From contig NZ_APAT01000003.1 in assembly GCF_000347775.1 (NCBI RefSeq), positions 1-64,000 on the forward strand: a stretch of 64,000 nt of DNA. Reading direction: 5' to 3'. Positions 51,255 to 60,903 of the stretch are shown one piece after another. The notes below the pieces were generated by a model. It was given only the letters and a program-made list of their open reading frames with translations. It did no database searches and was not told where the DNA came from. The stretch's first letter is position 1. Every line of letters starts with the position of its first letter. A program made the position numbers and the translations under genes. This DNA is from Marinobacter santoriniensis NKSG1. Its GTDB lineage: Bacteria > Pseudomonadota > Gammaproteobacteria > Pseudomonadales > Oleiphilaceae.

Positions 51255-54200
51255 ATGACCGCCAGTACACCTCAACTCGACGACTACCGGCTCGAGGATC
51301 GATATCTTCGGGAATCCGGCCGGGTTTTCCTGACCGGCACCCAGGCACTGGTCCGGATTCCGCTGATGCAGGCAGCCCTGGACAAGAAGCTCGGCCTGAA
51401 CACCGCCGGGCTGGTCAGTGGCTACCGGGGCTCTCCGCTGGGTGCCTATGACCAGGCGCTCTGGCAGGCCAAGGATCTGCTGGATGAGAAACGCATTGAT
51501 TTCGTACCGGCCATCAACGAAGACCTGGCCGCAACGATCATGCTGGGCACCCAGCAGGTCGAAACAGACGACGATCGCCAGGTCGACGGGGTTTTCGGGC
51601 TCTGGTATGGCAAGGGCCCGGGTGTAGACCGTGCCGGTGATGCGCTCAAACACGGCACCACCTATGGCAGCTCCCCTCACGGCGGCGTGCTGGTCGTGGC
51701 CGGCGACGACCATGGCTGCGTGTCGTCCTCCATGCCTCACCAGTCCGATGTGGCATTCATGGCGTGGTTCATGCCAACGATCAATCCGGCAAACATTGCC
51801 GAGTACCTGGAGTTCGGCCTCTGGGGTTATGCGCTGTCCCGTTACAGCGGCTGCTGGGTCGGTTTCAAAGCCATCTCGGAAACCGTTGAAAGCGCGGCTT
51901 CCGTGGAGCTGCCGCCGTTGCCCGAGTTCCAGATTCCCGATGACTTCACGCCACCGGCCGACGGCCTCCACTATCGCTGGCCGGACCTGCCTGGTCCCCA
52001 GCTGGAAACACGGATTGAGCACAAGCTTGCCGCCGTCCAGGCGTTCGCCCGTGCCAATCCGATTGACCGGTGCCTGTTCAATAATCCGCAGGCCCGTTTT
52101 GGCATCGTAACTACCGGCAAGGGGCACCTGGACCTGCTGGAGGCACTGGACCTGCTGGGTATCGATGAGGCCAGAGCCGCTGAAATGGGGCTCGATATCT
52201 ACAAGGTGGGCATGGTGTGGCCGCTCGAACGTCGCGGCATCCTGAACTTTGTCCATGGCAAGCAGGAAGTGCTGGTCATCGAGGAAAAGCGGGGCATCAT
52301 CGAGAGCCAGATTAAGGAATACATGTCCGAACCGGATCGCCCCGGCGAGGTTCTGATCACCGGCAAATAGGACGAATCCGGGCAACCGCTGATTCCGTAC
52401 GTGGGCGAACTCAGCCCGAAGCTGGTGGCCGGATACGTCGCGGCACGGCTGGCTCGGTTCTTCGATGTGGATTTCAGCGATCGTCTGAGCGCCATCAACC
52501 AGATGACCGATGCAATGGACCCCGGCGGGGTGAAGCGCCTGCCGTATTTCTGCTCGGGCTGTCCGCACAATACCTCCACCAAGGTTCCGGAGGGCAGCAA
52601 AGCGCTGGCCGGCATCGGGTGCCACTTCATGGCATCCTGGATGGGCCGTAACACCGAGTCGCTGATCCAGATGGGCGGTGAAGGCGTCAACTGGATCGGC
52701 AAGAGCCGGTACACAGGCAATCCTCACGTGTTCCAGAATCTGGGTGAGGGAACCTATTTCCATTCCGGTTCCATGGCGATTCGCCAGGCCATAGCGGCCG
52801 GCATCAACATCACCTACAAGATCCTGTTCAACGACGCTGTTGCGATGACCGGTGGCCAGCCGGTGGACGGTCAGATTACCGTGCCAATGATCGCCCAGCA
52901 GGTGAAGGCGGAGGGCGTTCGCCGGGTGGTGGTGCTCAGCGATGAGCCGGAAAAATACAAGGGGCATGAAGCCCTGTTCCCGTCGGATGTCACCTTCCAC
53001 GACCGTTCCGAGCTGGACCAGGTGCAGCGGGAGCTGCGCGAGATTCCGGGCTGTACCGTGCTGATCTACGACCAGACCTGTGCCGCCGAGAAGCGTCGGC
53101 GCCGCAAGCGTGGTCAGTTCCCGGATCCGGCCAAGCGCGCCTACATCAATCCCCATGTCTGTGAAGGTTGTGGTGATTGTTCGGTGCAGTCCAACTGCCT
53201 GTCGGTGGTTCCGCGCAAGACCGAGCTGGGGCGCAAACGCAAGATCGACCAGTCCTCCTGTAACAAGGATTTCTCCTGCGTGTCCGGCTTCTGTCCGAGC
53301 TTCGTGACCGTCGAGGGCGGTCAGCTCCGCAAGTCCCGGGGGATGGATACCGGATCCGTGCTGGCGGACAACCTGTCCAGCCTGCCGGAACCCACTCTGC
53401 CGGCGCTCAATGGCTCCTACGATCTGCTCGTTGGCGGTGTTGGTGGTACGGGGGTGGTCACCGTCGGCCAGGTCATTACCATGGCCGCGCACCTGGAATC
53501 CCGCGGTGCTTCGGTCCTGGACTTCATGGGGTTCGCGCAGAAGGGCGGTACCGTGCTCAGCTACGTGCGCATGGCGCCGTCTCCGGATAGGCTCCACCAG
53601 GTTCGAATCAGCAACGGGCAGGCCGATGCGGTGATTGCCTGTGACATGGTTGTCGCCTCGTCCCAGAAAGCACTCAGCGTACTGCGGCCGAATCACACCC
53701 GTGTGGTGGCGAACCAGGCCGAACTGCCCACGGCGGACTATGTGTTGTTCCGGGACGCTGACATGCAGGCGGACAAACGGCTGGGCGTGATTCGTGATGC
53801 CGTTGGTGAGGATCATTTCGCCGCGCTGGATGCCAATGCCCTGGCAGACAAGCTGATGGGGGATACCGTGTTCTCCAACGTGATGATGCTCGGGTTCGCC
53901 TGGCAGAAAGGGCTGCTGCCGCTATCGAAAGACGCACTGATGAAGGCGCTTGAGCTCAACGGTGTCGCGGTTGAGCGCAACAAGGAAGCCTTCGGCTGGG
54001 GGCGGGTCGCCGCCGAGCGTCTCGATGTCGTGACCAAGCTGGCGGAGAGCAACGGTGAACAACCGGACGTGGTCGAAGTGGAGCCCTCCCTGGATGCATT
54101 GATCCAGACCCGGCATGCCCACCTCGAGCAATACCAGAATCGCCAGTGGGCGGATCGGTATCGGGATCTGGTCGACCAGGTGCGCAAGGCCGAGCAGGAA

Positions 54201-54776
54201 CTCGGGTCGGACAGCCTGTTGCTGACGAGGGCGGTTGCCGAACAGCTTTACCGGTTCATGGCCTACAAGGACGAATACGAAGTGGCCAGGCTGTTCACGG
54301 AAACCGATTTCATGAAAGAAATCAGTAACACCTTTGAAGGGGACTACAAGGTTCACTTCCATCTGGCGCCGCCGATCCTGAATCGGGGCCTGGATGCCCG
54401 GGGCCGTCCGAAGAAGCGGCAGTTCGGGCCCTGGATGTTCCGGGCGTTCAAACTGCTGGCCAAACTGCGCGGTCTGCGAGGAACGGCCCTGGATCCGTTC
54501 CGCTATTCCGCGGATCGGAAGCTGGATCGGTCTCTCCTGAATGACTATCGCACGCTGGTTGACCGGATCGTTCGGGAACTGAATGCGGACAACCATGAAA
54601 CTTTCCTGCAGCTGGCCGAGTTGCCCGCAGAGATTCGCGGTTTTGGACCGGTTCGCGAGCAGGCGGCCGAAGCGATCCAGGAGAAACAGGCACAACTGTT
54701 CAAGGCACTGGATACCGGTCGGCCGACATTGATCCGGACCGTTCAGGCCGATGTGAAGGAGGAAAACCATGTTTGA
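51255..54776 (+). pseudogene. Fused indolepyruvate ferredoxin oxidoreductase with one in-frame TAG stop
   Basis: Single-chain 2-oxoacid:ferredoxin oxidoreductase that converts aryl-pyruvates (indolepyruvate, phenylpyruvate) to aryl-acetyl-CoA. Full span codes for 1173 residues: a TPP-binding part, iron-sulfur clusters (CSGCPHNTS, CEGCGDCSVQSNC) and a gamma-type domain (VGGVGGTGVVTVGQVI). A single TAG at 52368-52370 (codon 372, after VLITGK) splits it into 51255-52370 and 52401-54776. The rest reads on in the same frame without other stops, with DESGQPLIPYVGELSP following, as expected of the family. GGAGG precedes ATG 51255. Either a recent nonsense mutation, a sequencing error, or readthrough. 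It ends 8 bp inside the aminotransferase gene. Confidence 0.88.
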
Positions 54777-55950
54777 AGGCCTCAAGCCGTTACCCCAGGA
54801 TCCGATCCTGCAACTGATGCAGACGTTTCGGGACGATCCCCGTGACGACAAGATTGATCTGGGTATTGGGGTGTACAAGGACGACTCTGGCAATACACCG
54901 ATCATGGCGGCGGTTCATGAGGCCGAACGCCGCCTGCTGGAACAGGAAGTGACCAAAAGCTATGTCGGGCCGGCCGGCTCTGCAGGCTTCAATCAGGCCA
55001 TCGCCGATCTGGTGCTTGGTGCCGACAATGCGCTGATTCGTGATCAGCGGGTATCGGTGGTACAGACGCCCGGTGGTTGCGGTGCCCTGCGCATGGCCGC
55101 GGAATTTCTGCGGCTGTGCCATTCGGACACGACCGTCTGGGTCAGTACGCCAACCTGGGGCAATCACCTGCCTCTGCTTGGCGGCGCCGGTCTGGCGATC
55201 CGCGAGTACCCCTACCTTGACAGCCAGACACTTCAGGTGGATTTCGACCGCATGATGGGTGCCCTGGAGCAGGCCAGCGCCGGTGACGTTGTGTTGCTGC
55301 ATGGCTGTTGCCACAACCCTTCCGGCGCGGACCTGACCGTCGACCAGTGGCAGCAGGTCACTGATCTGATGCTGAAGAAAGGCCTGCTGCCGTTTGTCGA
55401 TATGGCCTATCAGGGTCTGGGGGACGGACTCGATGCCGACGCCGCAGGGCTTCGGCATGTGGCAAGCCGGGTTCCTGAAATGGTGGTTGCCTCTTCCTGT
55501 TCCAAGAATTTCGGTCTCTATCGGGAGCGTACTGGCGCCCTGATGCTGATCGGGGAAACGGCGGACGCCCAGAAAGCGGCTACCAGTCAGCTCCTGAGCG
55601 TGATCCGTTCCCATTATTCCATGCCGCCTGCCCATGGGGCGGCCATCGTCGAGACCATCCTGGGAGACGAAGGGTTGCGCAGCCAGTGGCAGAGCGAACT
55701 GAACGGCATGTGTGAGCGGATTCTCCATCTGCGTCATGCCTTTGCCGCAGCGCTTGCACCTGCCGGTGATTTTGGATTCATCGCCCGTCAACGGGGCATG
55801 TTTTCATTCCTCGGTATTGCCCCGGAGCAGGTCCGGCAGCTCAGGGAAGAGTTTGGTATCTACATGCTCGATTCCAGTCGGGTCAACGTGGCGGGTCTGA
55901 ACGACCAATCCATGCCACGCGTGGCGGAGGCTGTCCGGTCCGTGCTGTGA
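54769..55950 (+). CDS. Aromatic amino acid aminotransferase (class I)
   Basis: PLP enzyme of the aspartate/aromatic aminotransferase family, 393 aa. The PLP lysine is K246 in SCSKNFGLYRERTG; CHNPSG (181-186) and STPTWGNH are family marks. Together with the oxidoreductase it would convert aromatic amino acids to aryl-acetyl-CoA. The start overlaps the oxidoreductase stop by 8 bp, so they are one operon. TyrB-type is the best guess, but AspC cannot be excluded by eye. Confidence 0.88.
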   Translation: MFEGLKPLPQDPILQLMQTFRDDPRDDKIDLGIGVYKDDSGNTPIMAAVHEAERRLLEQEVTKSYVGPAGSAGFNQAIADLVLGADNALIRDQRVSVVQTPGGCGALRMAAEFLRLCHSDTTVWVSTPTWGNHLPLLGGAGLAIREYPYLDSQTLQVDFDRMMGALEQASAGDVVLLHGCCHNPSGADLTVDQWQQVTDLMLKKGLLPFVDMAYQGLGDGLDADAAGLRHVASRVPEMVVASSCSKNFGLYRERTGALMLIGETADAQKAATSQLLSVIRSHYSMPPAHGAAIVETILGDEGLRSQWQSELNGMCERILHLRHAFAAALAPAGDFGFIARQRGMFSFLGIAPEQVRQLREEFGIYMLDSSRVNVAGLNDQSMPRVAEAVRSVL

Positions 55951-55999
55951 CCCGTCTCTGTTCGCGCTTTCCGACAAAAACAACTAACCGGAGATCTCA

Positions 56000-57385
56000 A
56001 TGAGTAACCAAACTGTTCAACCGCACCAGCAGGCGTCGAGCCTCTGGTCGTCGCGTCTCGCCTTCATTCTCGCTGCCGCCGGTTCGGCGGTGGGTCTGGG
56101 GAATATCTGGAAATTCCCCTACATCACCGGTGAGAATGGCGGCGGCGCCTTCGTGATTGTCTACCTGATCTGTATCGCCGTCATTGGGGTGCCGGTGTTG
56201 ATCGCAGAGACAATGATTGGCCGCCGTGGCGGGCAGAGCCCGGTGGGCACCATGCGCTCGCTGACCGAATCCGAAGGCGTATCCCGGGGCTGGCGTGCCA
56301 TCGGCTGGAATGGTGTGATCGCTTCCTTCCTGGTGCTGTCCTTCTATTCGGTGATTGGCGGCTGGTCGCTGGTCTACATTGGCAAGGCCGCCGCGGGGGC
56401 GTTTGTCGGAGCCGACGCGGATGCTATCGGTGCCCAGTTCGGTGGCCTTCTTGGCAACCCCTGGGAGTTGCTGGCCTGGCACGGCGTCTTTATGGCGATC
56501 GTGATCTTTATCGTGGCGAAAGGCATCCGCTCAGGGCTGGAGCGGGCAGTGAACCTGCTGATGCCGTTGTTGTTCGTGCTGCTGATTGCGATGGTGATCT
56601 ACGCGATGAATACCGACAGTTTCGGTCGCGCCGTCAGTTTCATGTTCTCGCCCGATTTCAGCAAGCTCACGACGCAGGGTGTGCTGACGGCTCTGGGCCA
56701 CGCGGCGTTCACCCTGAGTATCGGTATCGGTGTCATCATGGCGTATGGCTCTTATCTGCCCAAGCGGGTCAATATCGCCGGCACCGCCATGACGATCGCC
56801 GTGATCGATACCAGTGTGGCTCTGCTGGCGGGGCTCGCGATCTTCCCGTTGGTCTTTTCCAACGGGCTGGAGCCCGGCGCCGGTCCGGGGCTGATCTTTG
56901 TCACTCTGCCCCTGGCATTTGGCAAGATGGGCGGCGGTATCGTTTTCGGGGCCATTTTCTTCACCCTGTTGCTCGTCGCGGCCGTGACTTCGGCCATTTC
57001 CATGCTGGAGCCGGTGGTGGAATGGCTGGAAGAGCATAAGGGCGTGAGCCGGGTCAAAGGCGCACTCTTCGGTGGCCTCGCCATCTGGTTCATTGGCCTG
57101 GGAACGGTGCTTTCCTTCAATGTGTGGTCCGATGTTCACCCGCTCGGCTTCATCGGCTATTTCGAAGGCAAGACGGTGTTCGATCTTCTGGACTTCCTGG
57201 TGTCCAATCTCATGATGCCGCTTGGTGGACTGGCGATTGCGCTGTTTGCCGGCTGGGCGATGAAGCGGGAAGGCCTGTCGGACGACATAGGCCTGAGAGG
57301 TGGAATTTACACCGCTTTCATGGCGGTGCTGCGCTACCTGACGCCGGCGGGTATCGTTGTGGTGTTCCTGTACAACTTCTTCTGA
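56000..57385 (+). CDS. Sodium-dependent neurotransmitter-symporter (NSS/SNF) family transporter
   Basis: A 461-aa inner-membrane transporter with about 11-12 helices. The signature segment AAAGSAVGLGNIWKFPYITG followed by ENGGGAFV in helix 1 holds the substrate and sodium site. Bacterial relatives (LeuT, TnaT) import amino acids; next to an aromatic aminotransferase an aromatic amino acid is the likely substrate, by inference. It lies 50 bp after the aminotransferase gene on the same strand, then a strong palindromic terminator. Confidence 0.93.
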   Translation: MSNQTVQPHQQASSLWSSRLAFILAAAGSAVGLGNIWKFPYITGENGGGAFVIVYLICIAVIGVPVLIAETMIGRRGGQSPVGTMRSLTESEGVSRGWRAIGWNGVIASFLVLSFYSVIGGWSLVYIGKAAAGAFVGADADAIGAQFGGLLGNPWELLAWHGVFMAIVIFIVAKGIRSGLERAVNLLMPLLFVLLIAMVIYAMNTDSFGRAVSFMFSPDFSKLTTQGVLTALGHAAFTLSIGIGVIMAYGSYLPKRVNIAGTAMTIAVIDTSVALLAGLAIFPLVFSNGLEPGAGPGLIFVTLPLAFGKMGGGIVFGAIFFTLLLVAAVTSAISMLEPVVEWLEEHKGVSRVKGALFGGLAIWFIGLGTVLSFNVWSDVHPLGFIGYFEGKTVFDLLDFLVSNLMMPLGGLAIALFAGWAMKREGLSDDIGLRGGIYTAFMAVLRYLTPAGIVVVFLYNFF

Positions 57386-57396
57386 CCCCTCCGTTT

Positions 57397-57445
57397 AACG
57401 CAGAAAACCTCACAGTGGCTCGGCCACTGTGAGGTTTTCTGCGTT
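57397..57445. terminator. 23-bp palindromic terminator between the transporter and paaX
   Basis: Arms 57397-57419 and 57423-57445 are perfect over 23 bp around a 3-base loop, with internal A/T tracts (AAAACC and GGTTTT). Acts in both directions. The 3' end of paaX runs into it. Confidence 0.9.
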
Positions 57446-58378
57446 TAAGGGCGCCTCGTCCAACCCGCCGAACCGACGGTAGAACTTGTCATTGGGCCCT
57501 GGCAGGGGGCCGGAGGCATTCTCGAGGGTTTCATCCAGCCACTGTTCCGCACGGGCGGAAATCTGTCGGTAAAGATTGCGGCAAAGCTGCTTGGCGCTGC
57601 GGCCCTCCCAGTCTCCGGGAAGCAGTTCGTCCGGGAGCAGCGGATCACGCAGCAGTATCTTCCGGTACTCGTGAATCAACAGAATCCGCAGTGTCAGACA
57701 CTCGGCCGGGGTGAGGTCGTCGTTGTTCTGAAGCTCACGCCAGACTGGCCGGAACTGGGCCAGGAAGCGGCGGTAACGTCCGCCCAGCTCGTCCAGATTC
57801 CAGCTTTCGCGCACCTGAAGCCGCAGTGCTTTTGAGCTCTTCTGCTCAATCGGAACGGTTTCCATCACGATGGTGTCGTCCAGTGCGCCCCATTCCTGCA
57901 GCAGTGGCAGCAATTCGTTTCGGGTGAAGCGCGGGTGTTCCATGACGCCGGGCGCCATGCTGCCGAAGCTGTGCCATTTGAGCTCTTCCCGAACCTTCTG
58001 TTTGAGCTCGGGGGACAGCTGGTTCAGGAATACCAGGCACCAACTGCCACTCCACTCCTTGGTGGACAGGCTGTATACGTGCTGGAACGCCTGCTCGAAA
58101 CGACGCAGGCCGGGGCCTGTGAGGCTGTAGTAGCTGCAGCGTCCGACTTTCTCCGTCTGCAGCCAGGATTCCTGGACGAGCCGGTATACCGAGGTGCGAA
58201 CCAGTCGCTGGCTGATGCCAATCGGCTCAACCAGTTTCATGAGGCTGCCCAGCCAGACGGTTCCACCCCTGGGCACAATGGCGTCGCCGTATATTGTAAT
58301 AATCAGAGAGCCGGCGCGCAGCGGCCTTTTCTTCTGGAAATTCGCGACGAGCTCTTCGAGCTGAGTTTTTGCGGACAT
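57410..58378 (-). CDS. paaX: PaaX-family transcriptional repressor
   Basis: A 322-aa regulator of the PaaX family, in which E. coli PaaX represses phenylacetate catabolism and is released by phenylacetyl-CoA. An N-terminal winged helix (SLIITIYGDAIVPRGGTVWL, ISQRLVRTSVYRLVQE) is followed by the PaaX central and C-terminal domains. The last ~11 residues (NAENLTVAEPL) are encoded by the terminator palindrome and may not be part of the ancestral protein. It is divergent from the ABC importer, facing the oxidoreductase operon's end. Confidence 0.85.
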   Translation of the reverse strand: MSAKTQLEELVANFQKKRPLRAGSLIITIYGDAIVPRGGTVWLGSLMKLVEPIGISQRLVRTSVYRLVQESWLQTEKVGRCSYYSLTGPGLRRFEQAFQHVYSLSTKEWSGSWCLVFLNQLSPELKQKVREELKWHSFGSMAPGVMEHPRFTRNELLPLLQEWGALDDTIVMETVPIEQKSSKALRLQVRESWNLDELGGRYRRFLAQFRPVWRELQNNDDLTPAECLTLRILLIHEYRKILLRDPLLPDELLPGDWEGRSAKQLCRNLYRQISARAEQWLDETLENASGPLPGPNDKFYRRFGGLDEAPLNAENLTVAEPL

Positions 58379-58782
58379 ACTTCGAGTGCCATTTATAAGT
58401 GAGCGAAGTCAACAAACGGTATCGTTATTATGCGGTTCCTGAGTGTCAGGTAAAGCGCTCTGTTTGATCGCGCCATACTGGCACTTGCAGCCAAAGTCGA
58501 CTTTACTCTATGGGTACGTCAGGAAGTCACCTAAAACCGGTTGACAGTCTGGTTATGATACAATAACGTCTTTTGATATTCGTCAACGGTATCGAATTAT
58601 ATCGAAGGCGAAAAGATAGGATGGTTGCAATCAGGGATGAGTTCGCAGAAAACAAACTGACAATGAACGAAAGCAAACGTCATATGACACAAGAGACAGT
58701 GGCCTGCTTTCGAACGCTGTTTTACTTCTGAGCAATGATCGGGGGTAACTCAGGCCCCACTCAATTCGGGAGAACAAAAACA
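58379..58782. other. paaX-importer divergent regulatory region
   Basis: About 400 bp with no gene. CGGTATCG occurs twice, each soon after GTCAAC (58408-58424 and 58582-58594), and may be an operator pair. TTGACA at 58541-58546 is a good -35 but no matching -10 at 17 bp was found. Much of the stretch is AT-rich. Confidence 0.45.
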
Positions 58783-59943
58783 ATGCTTAAGACATTTATG
58801 CGTCGAGCTGGAAAATTTGCGGCCATCGCGGCCGCCGGCCTGGTGATGAGCGCCAGCGTCCAGGCTGCCGAACCGATCAAGATCGGTTCTTTCCTGTCTG
58901 TGACCGGTCCCGCCTCTTTCCTGGGCGATCCGGAACTGAAAACCCTCCAGATGTATGTTGACAAGATCAACGAAGACGGCGGCGTCCTTGGGCGTCAGCT
59001 GGAACTGATTCACTACGATGACGTGGGCAACGCCTCGTCCGCCCGTAACTTCGCCAGCCGTCTGATCCGCTCAGACCAGGTGGATATCATCGTTGGCGGC
59101 AGCACCACGGGTGCGACCATGGCGGCCGTGCCACTGGTCGAGCAGGCGAAAGTGCCGTTCATTTCCCTGGCGGGCGCTGTGGTTATCACCACTCCGGTCA
59201 AGGAGTGGGTCTTCAAGACACCGCAGACTGACCGCATGGCTGCCGAGCGTATCCTGACCGATATGAAGGATCGCGGATTCACCAAGATCGGCCTGATTTC
59301 CGGTACCGGTGGTTTCGGTGCATCCGGTCGTAAGCAGACCCTTGATGTCGCCAAGGATATGGGTATCGAGATTGTGGCGGACGAGACCTACAGCGGCTCG
59401 GATACCGACATGACGGCCCAGCTGACCAACATCCGCAATACCGACGGTGTTCAGGCGGTTCTGAACTTCGGTTTCGGTCAGGGTCCTGCGATCGTGACCC
59501 GGAACTACGCCCAGCTGGGTATCAAATTGCCGTTCTACCAGTCCCACGGTGTGGCGTCTGACAGCTTCCTGAAGCTGGCCGGCGACTCCGCCGAAGGCCT
59601 GCGACTGCCGGCTTCGCCGCTGCTGGTTCCGAATGCCCTGCCGGACAGTGATCCGCAGAAGGCTGTGGTCCAGAACTACAAGTCCGAGTACGAAGCCCGT
59701 TGGGACTCCAAAGTGTCTACCTTCGGTGGCTATGCGTACGATGGTCTGATGCTGGCGGTGAAAGCCATTGAAGCGGCTGGCAGCACGGATCATGCGGCTG
59801 TTCGCGAAGCGCTTGAGAACATCAAGGGTTACGTAGGTGTTACCGGTGAGTTCAATATGTCTCCGGAAGACCACAACGGCCTCGACGCGGATTCCTTCCG
59901 CATTCTGGAAGTCCAGAATGGCGACTGGAAACTGATCGACTAA
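58783..59943 (+). CDS. Liv-type ABC transporter substrate-binding protein
   Basis: Periplasmic binding protein of the branched-chain amino acid/urea/aromatic acid type. The 386-aa precursor has a Sec signal MLKTFMRRAGKF through MSASVQA (about residues 1-28), then AEPIKIGSFLSVTGPASFLG and ELIHYDDVGNASSARNF. The start is ATG 58783 with GGGAG ~11 bases upstream. Substrate is not known; relatives near paa genes take up aryl acids. A large hairpin separates it from the permease genes. Confidence 0.93.
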   Translation: MLKTFMRRAGKFAAIAAAGLVMSASVQAAEPIKIGSFLSVTGPASFLGDPELKTLQMYVDKINEDGGVLGRQLELIHYDDVGNASSARNFASRLIRSDQVDIIVGGSTTGATMAAVPLVEQAKVPFISLAGAVVITTPVKEWVFKTPQTDRMAAERILTDMKDRGFTKIGLISGTGGFGASGRKQTLDVAKDMGIEIVADETYSGSDTDMTAQLTNIRNTDGVQAVLNFGFGQGPAIVTRNYAQLGIKLPFYQSHGVASDSFLKLAGDSAEGLRLPASPLLVPNALPDSDPQKAVVQNYKSEYEARWDSKVSTFGGYAYDGLMLAVKAIEAAGSTDHAAVREALENIKGYVGVTGEFNMSPEDHNGLDADSFRILEVQNGDWKLID

Positions 59944-59964
59944 GTTCTCATTTATCTGTTCTAT

Positions 59965-60004
59965 GGCTGACCGTGCTCCCCGGTTCCGGGGAGGACCGTC
60001 AGCC
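59965..60004 (+). other. Long hairpin between binding-protein and permease genes
   Basis: Arms 59965-59983 and 59986-60004 pair over 19 positions with two mismatches around a 2-base loop. Without a T-run, it probably stabilises the abundant binding-protein mRNA or attenuates permease expression, as seen in other importers. Confidence 0.55.
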
Positions 60005-60027
60005 AGTGTCTGACCGGTACCACGGCT

Positions 60028-60903
60028 ATGCTCTCTGAATTCTTACAATACCTCTTTACCGGGATTACTATTGGCGCCACTTATGCGCTGATTGCTCTCG
60101 GATTCACCCTGATTTATAACGCGAGCCACGTCATCAACTTTGCCCAGGGCGAATTCCTGATGATTGGCGGTATGACCACCGTGTCACTCACCGCGATGGG
60201 CGTTCCCATGTTGCTGGCGATTATCCTGGCGGTCCTGCTCGCAGGCGTCTTCGGTATTCTTCTGCAGCGCTTTGCCATTGCTCCGGCCAAACAGGCCGAC
60301 GTGGTTACGCTGATCATTATTACCATCGGCGCGTCAATTTTTATCCGTGGTCTGGCCCAGCTGGTCTGGGGCAAGGAATACCATGTCATGCCGAATTTCA
60401 GCAGTGACGAACCGATCCGGATTTTCGGGGCGGTGCTGAACAGCCAGAGCCTCTGGGTACTGGGTATTGGTGCGGTTCTGGTTGTGGCGCTGGTGCTGTT
60501 TTTTACCCGCACGCTGATCGGCAAGGCCATTTTGGCCACCTCCATGAACAAGGAAGCCGCTCGGCTGGTTGGTATCCGCACTCAGCTGGTTCTGATGCTG
60601 GCCTTCATGGTGTCGGCATTGCTTGGCTCCATTGCTGGTGTGGTCGTCGCGCCCATCACGTTCACCTCCTATGACATCGGCATCATGCTGGGACTCAAAG
60701 GCTTTGTTGCCGCCGCGATCGGTGGCCTGGGCAGCGGCGTGGGCGCGGTTGTGGGTGGCCTCCTGTTGGGTGTCGTCGAGGCGATGACCGCAGGCTACAT
60801 CTCATCCGATTACAAGGACGCCGTCGCGTTCTCAATGATTCTGGTCGTGCTGTTCTTCATGCCACGCGGCTTGTTCGGCGCCAAGGTAGTGGAGAGGGTC
60901 TGA
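60028..60903 (+). CDS. Liv-type ABC transporter permease (LivH-like)
   Basis: First transmembrane permease of the importer, 291 aa with about eight helices. It shows the LivH-type GITIGATYALIALGFTLIYNA, HVINFAQGEFLMIGG and the EAA-like loop near AVSMNKEAARLVGI. Its stop overlaps the next gene (TGATG). It follows the binding protein after an intergenic hairpin, so translation may be lower than for the binding protein. Confidence 0.93.
   Translation: MLSEFLQYLFTGITIGATYALIALGFTLIYNASHVINFAQGEFLMIGGMTTVSLTAMGVPMLLAIILAVLLAGVFGILLQRFAIAPAKQADVVTLIIITIGASIFIRGLAQLVWGKEYHVMPNFSSDEPIRIFGAVLNSQSLWVLGIGAVLVVALVLFFTRTLIGKAILATSMNKEAARLVGIRTQLVLMLAFMVSALLGSIAGVVVAPITFTSYDIGIMLGLKGFVAAAIGGLGSGVGAVVGGLLLGVVEAMTAGYISSDYKDAVAFSMILVVLFFMPRGLFGAKVVERV

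Noticed and set aside
52368..52370. TAG as a programmed pyrrolysine codon
   Set aside because: Pyrrolysine use is not known in this kind of bacterium and no pylS/pylT-like gene is visible; mutation or error is simpler.
51147..53816. An 889-residue open frame antisense to the oxidoreductase
   Set aside because: No recognisable protein; the plus strand carries iron-sulfur and TPP motifs. Shadow.
58571..58587. A PaaX box like that of E. coli (TGATTCG)
   Set aside because: The nearest match is interrupted (TGATATTCG), so only the recurring CGGTATCG motif is put forward.
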